13,757 nucleotides of DNA from an uncultured Candidatus Melainabacteria bacterium. Lineage in GTDB: Bacteria > Cyanobacteriota > Vampirovibrionia > Gastranaerophilales > Gastranaerophilaceae. The notes under the pieces are model-generated. The model was not told where the DNA came from. It saw only the letters and a list, made by a program, of their open reading frames with translations, and searched no databases. The translations under genes and the position numbers were made by a program. Position 1 is the first letter of the stretch; the number at the start of each line of letters is the position of its first letter. The stretch is taken from positions 1 to 13,757 of the forward strand of contig CAKUZL010000017.1 of assembly GCA_934718085.1 (NCBI GenBank). The letters run 5' to 3'. Positions 13,680-13,757 of this stretch are shown piece after piece.

Positions 13680-13746
13680 ACTCTAAATTTTTCGACCGAA
13701 CATTTTGAAACTTTAGCCCGATTGTTTATATTGTTACAAAAGTTAA
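13680..13746 (-). promoter_or_regulatory. Promoter region of the 55-aa gene with shared TTAACTTTTGTA motif
   Basis: On the minus strand TTAACTTTTGTA (13735-13746) lies 83 bp before the ATG, the same distance as the identical motif upstream of the 155-aa gene. A possible pair is TTGTAA and TAAAGT with an 18-bp spacer. The promoter assignment is weak; the shared motif is exact. Confidence 0.35.
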
Positions 13747-13757
13747 TATAAACCTTG

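Overview
The window looks like a bacterial genome fragment of moderate-to-low GC with long, repeat-rich intergenic stretches and no rRNA, tRNA, CRISPR array, phage gene or transposase that I can see. My best guess at the source is a Melainabacteria/Vampirovibrionia (non-photosynthetic Cyanobacteriota, Gastranaerophilales-like) gut or environmental genome. The basis is the style of the proteins: a HEIKN-type histidine kinase, a degenerate histidine kinase, and a very long protein with short N-terminal SFKG motifs and a distinctive C-terminal module. This is an impression from memory, not a search result.

Layout. 1-2006 has no convincing gene. It holds a G/T-rich stretch with imperfect repeats, a terminator-like hairpin, a possible decayed reading frame and several copies of a dispersed repeat. 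2007-3080 (+) encodes a histidine-kinase-like protein whose H, N, G1 and G2 boxes are all degraded, so it is probably a pseudokinase. A 58-codon ORF (3085-3261) follows four bases later. 3262-3832 is non-coding and repeat-rich. 3833-4300 (-) is an unrecognised 155-aa protein with its own promoter. 5586-6542 (-) is a stand-alone PurH C-terminal (AICAR transformylase-like) domain. Its stop codon overlaps the TTG start of a fosmidomycin-resistance-like MFS transporter (4402-5589, -), so the two form a coupled operon. A 98-bp divergent promoter region separates this operon from an intact orphan histidine kinase (6641-7912, +). The last 17 codons of that kinase plus about 150 bp downstream have been duplicated in tandem (7860-8260).

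8506-13164 (+) encodes the most striking product, a 1552-aa protein. In order it has two SFKG motifs, a short hydrophobic segment, a low-complexity linker with an internal duplication, a tandem array of about eleven helical-hairpin-like repeats, a complete HD phosphohydrolase domain, and a C-terminal module of unknown function that might be ADP-ribosyltransferase-like. A bidirectional terminator separates it from a small convergent gene (13496-13663, -, 55 aa) with a strong ribosome binding site.

How the genes fit together. Two sensor kinases, one intact and one apparently inactive, lie here without response regulators. The AICARFT-like/MFS pair is the only clear operon. The large HD protein stands alone. 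The intergenic regions are tied together by one repeat family: a conserved head (GCCGGAGGTGCTTGACGG) and, in three copies, a tail carrying a perfect or near-perfect hairpin.
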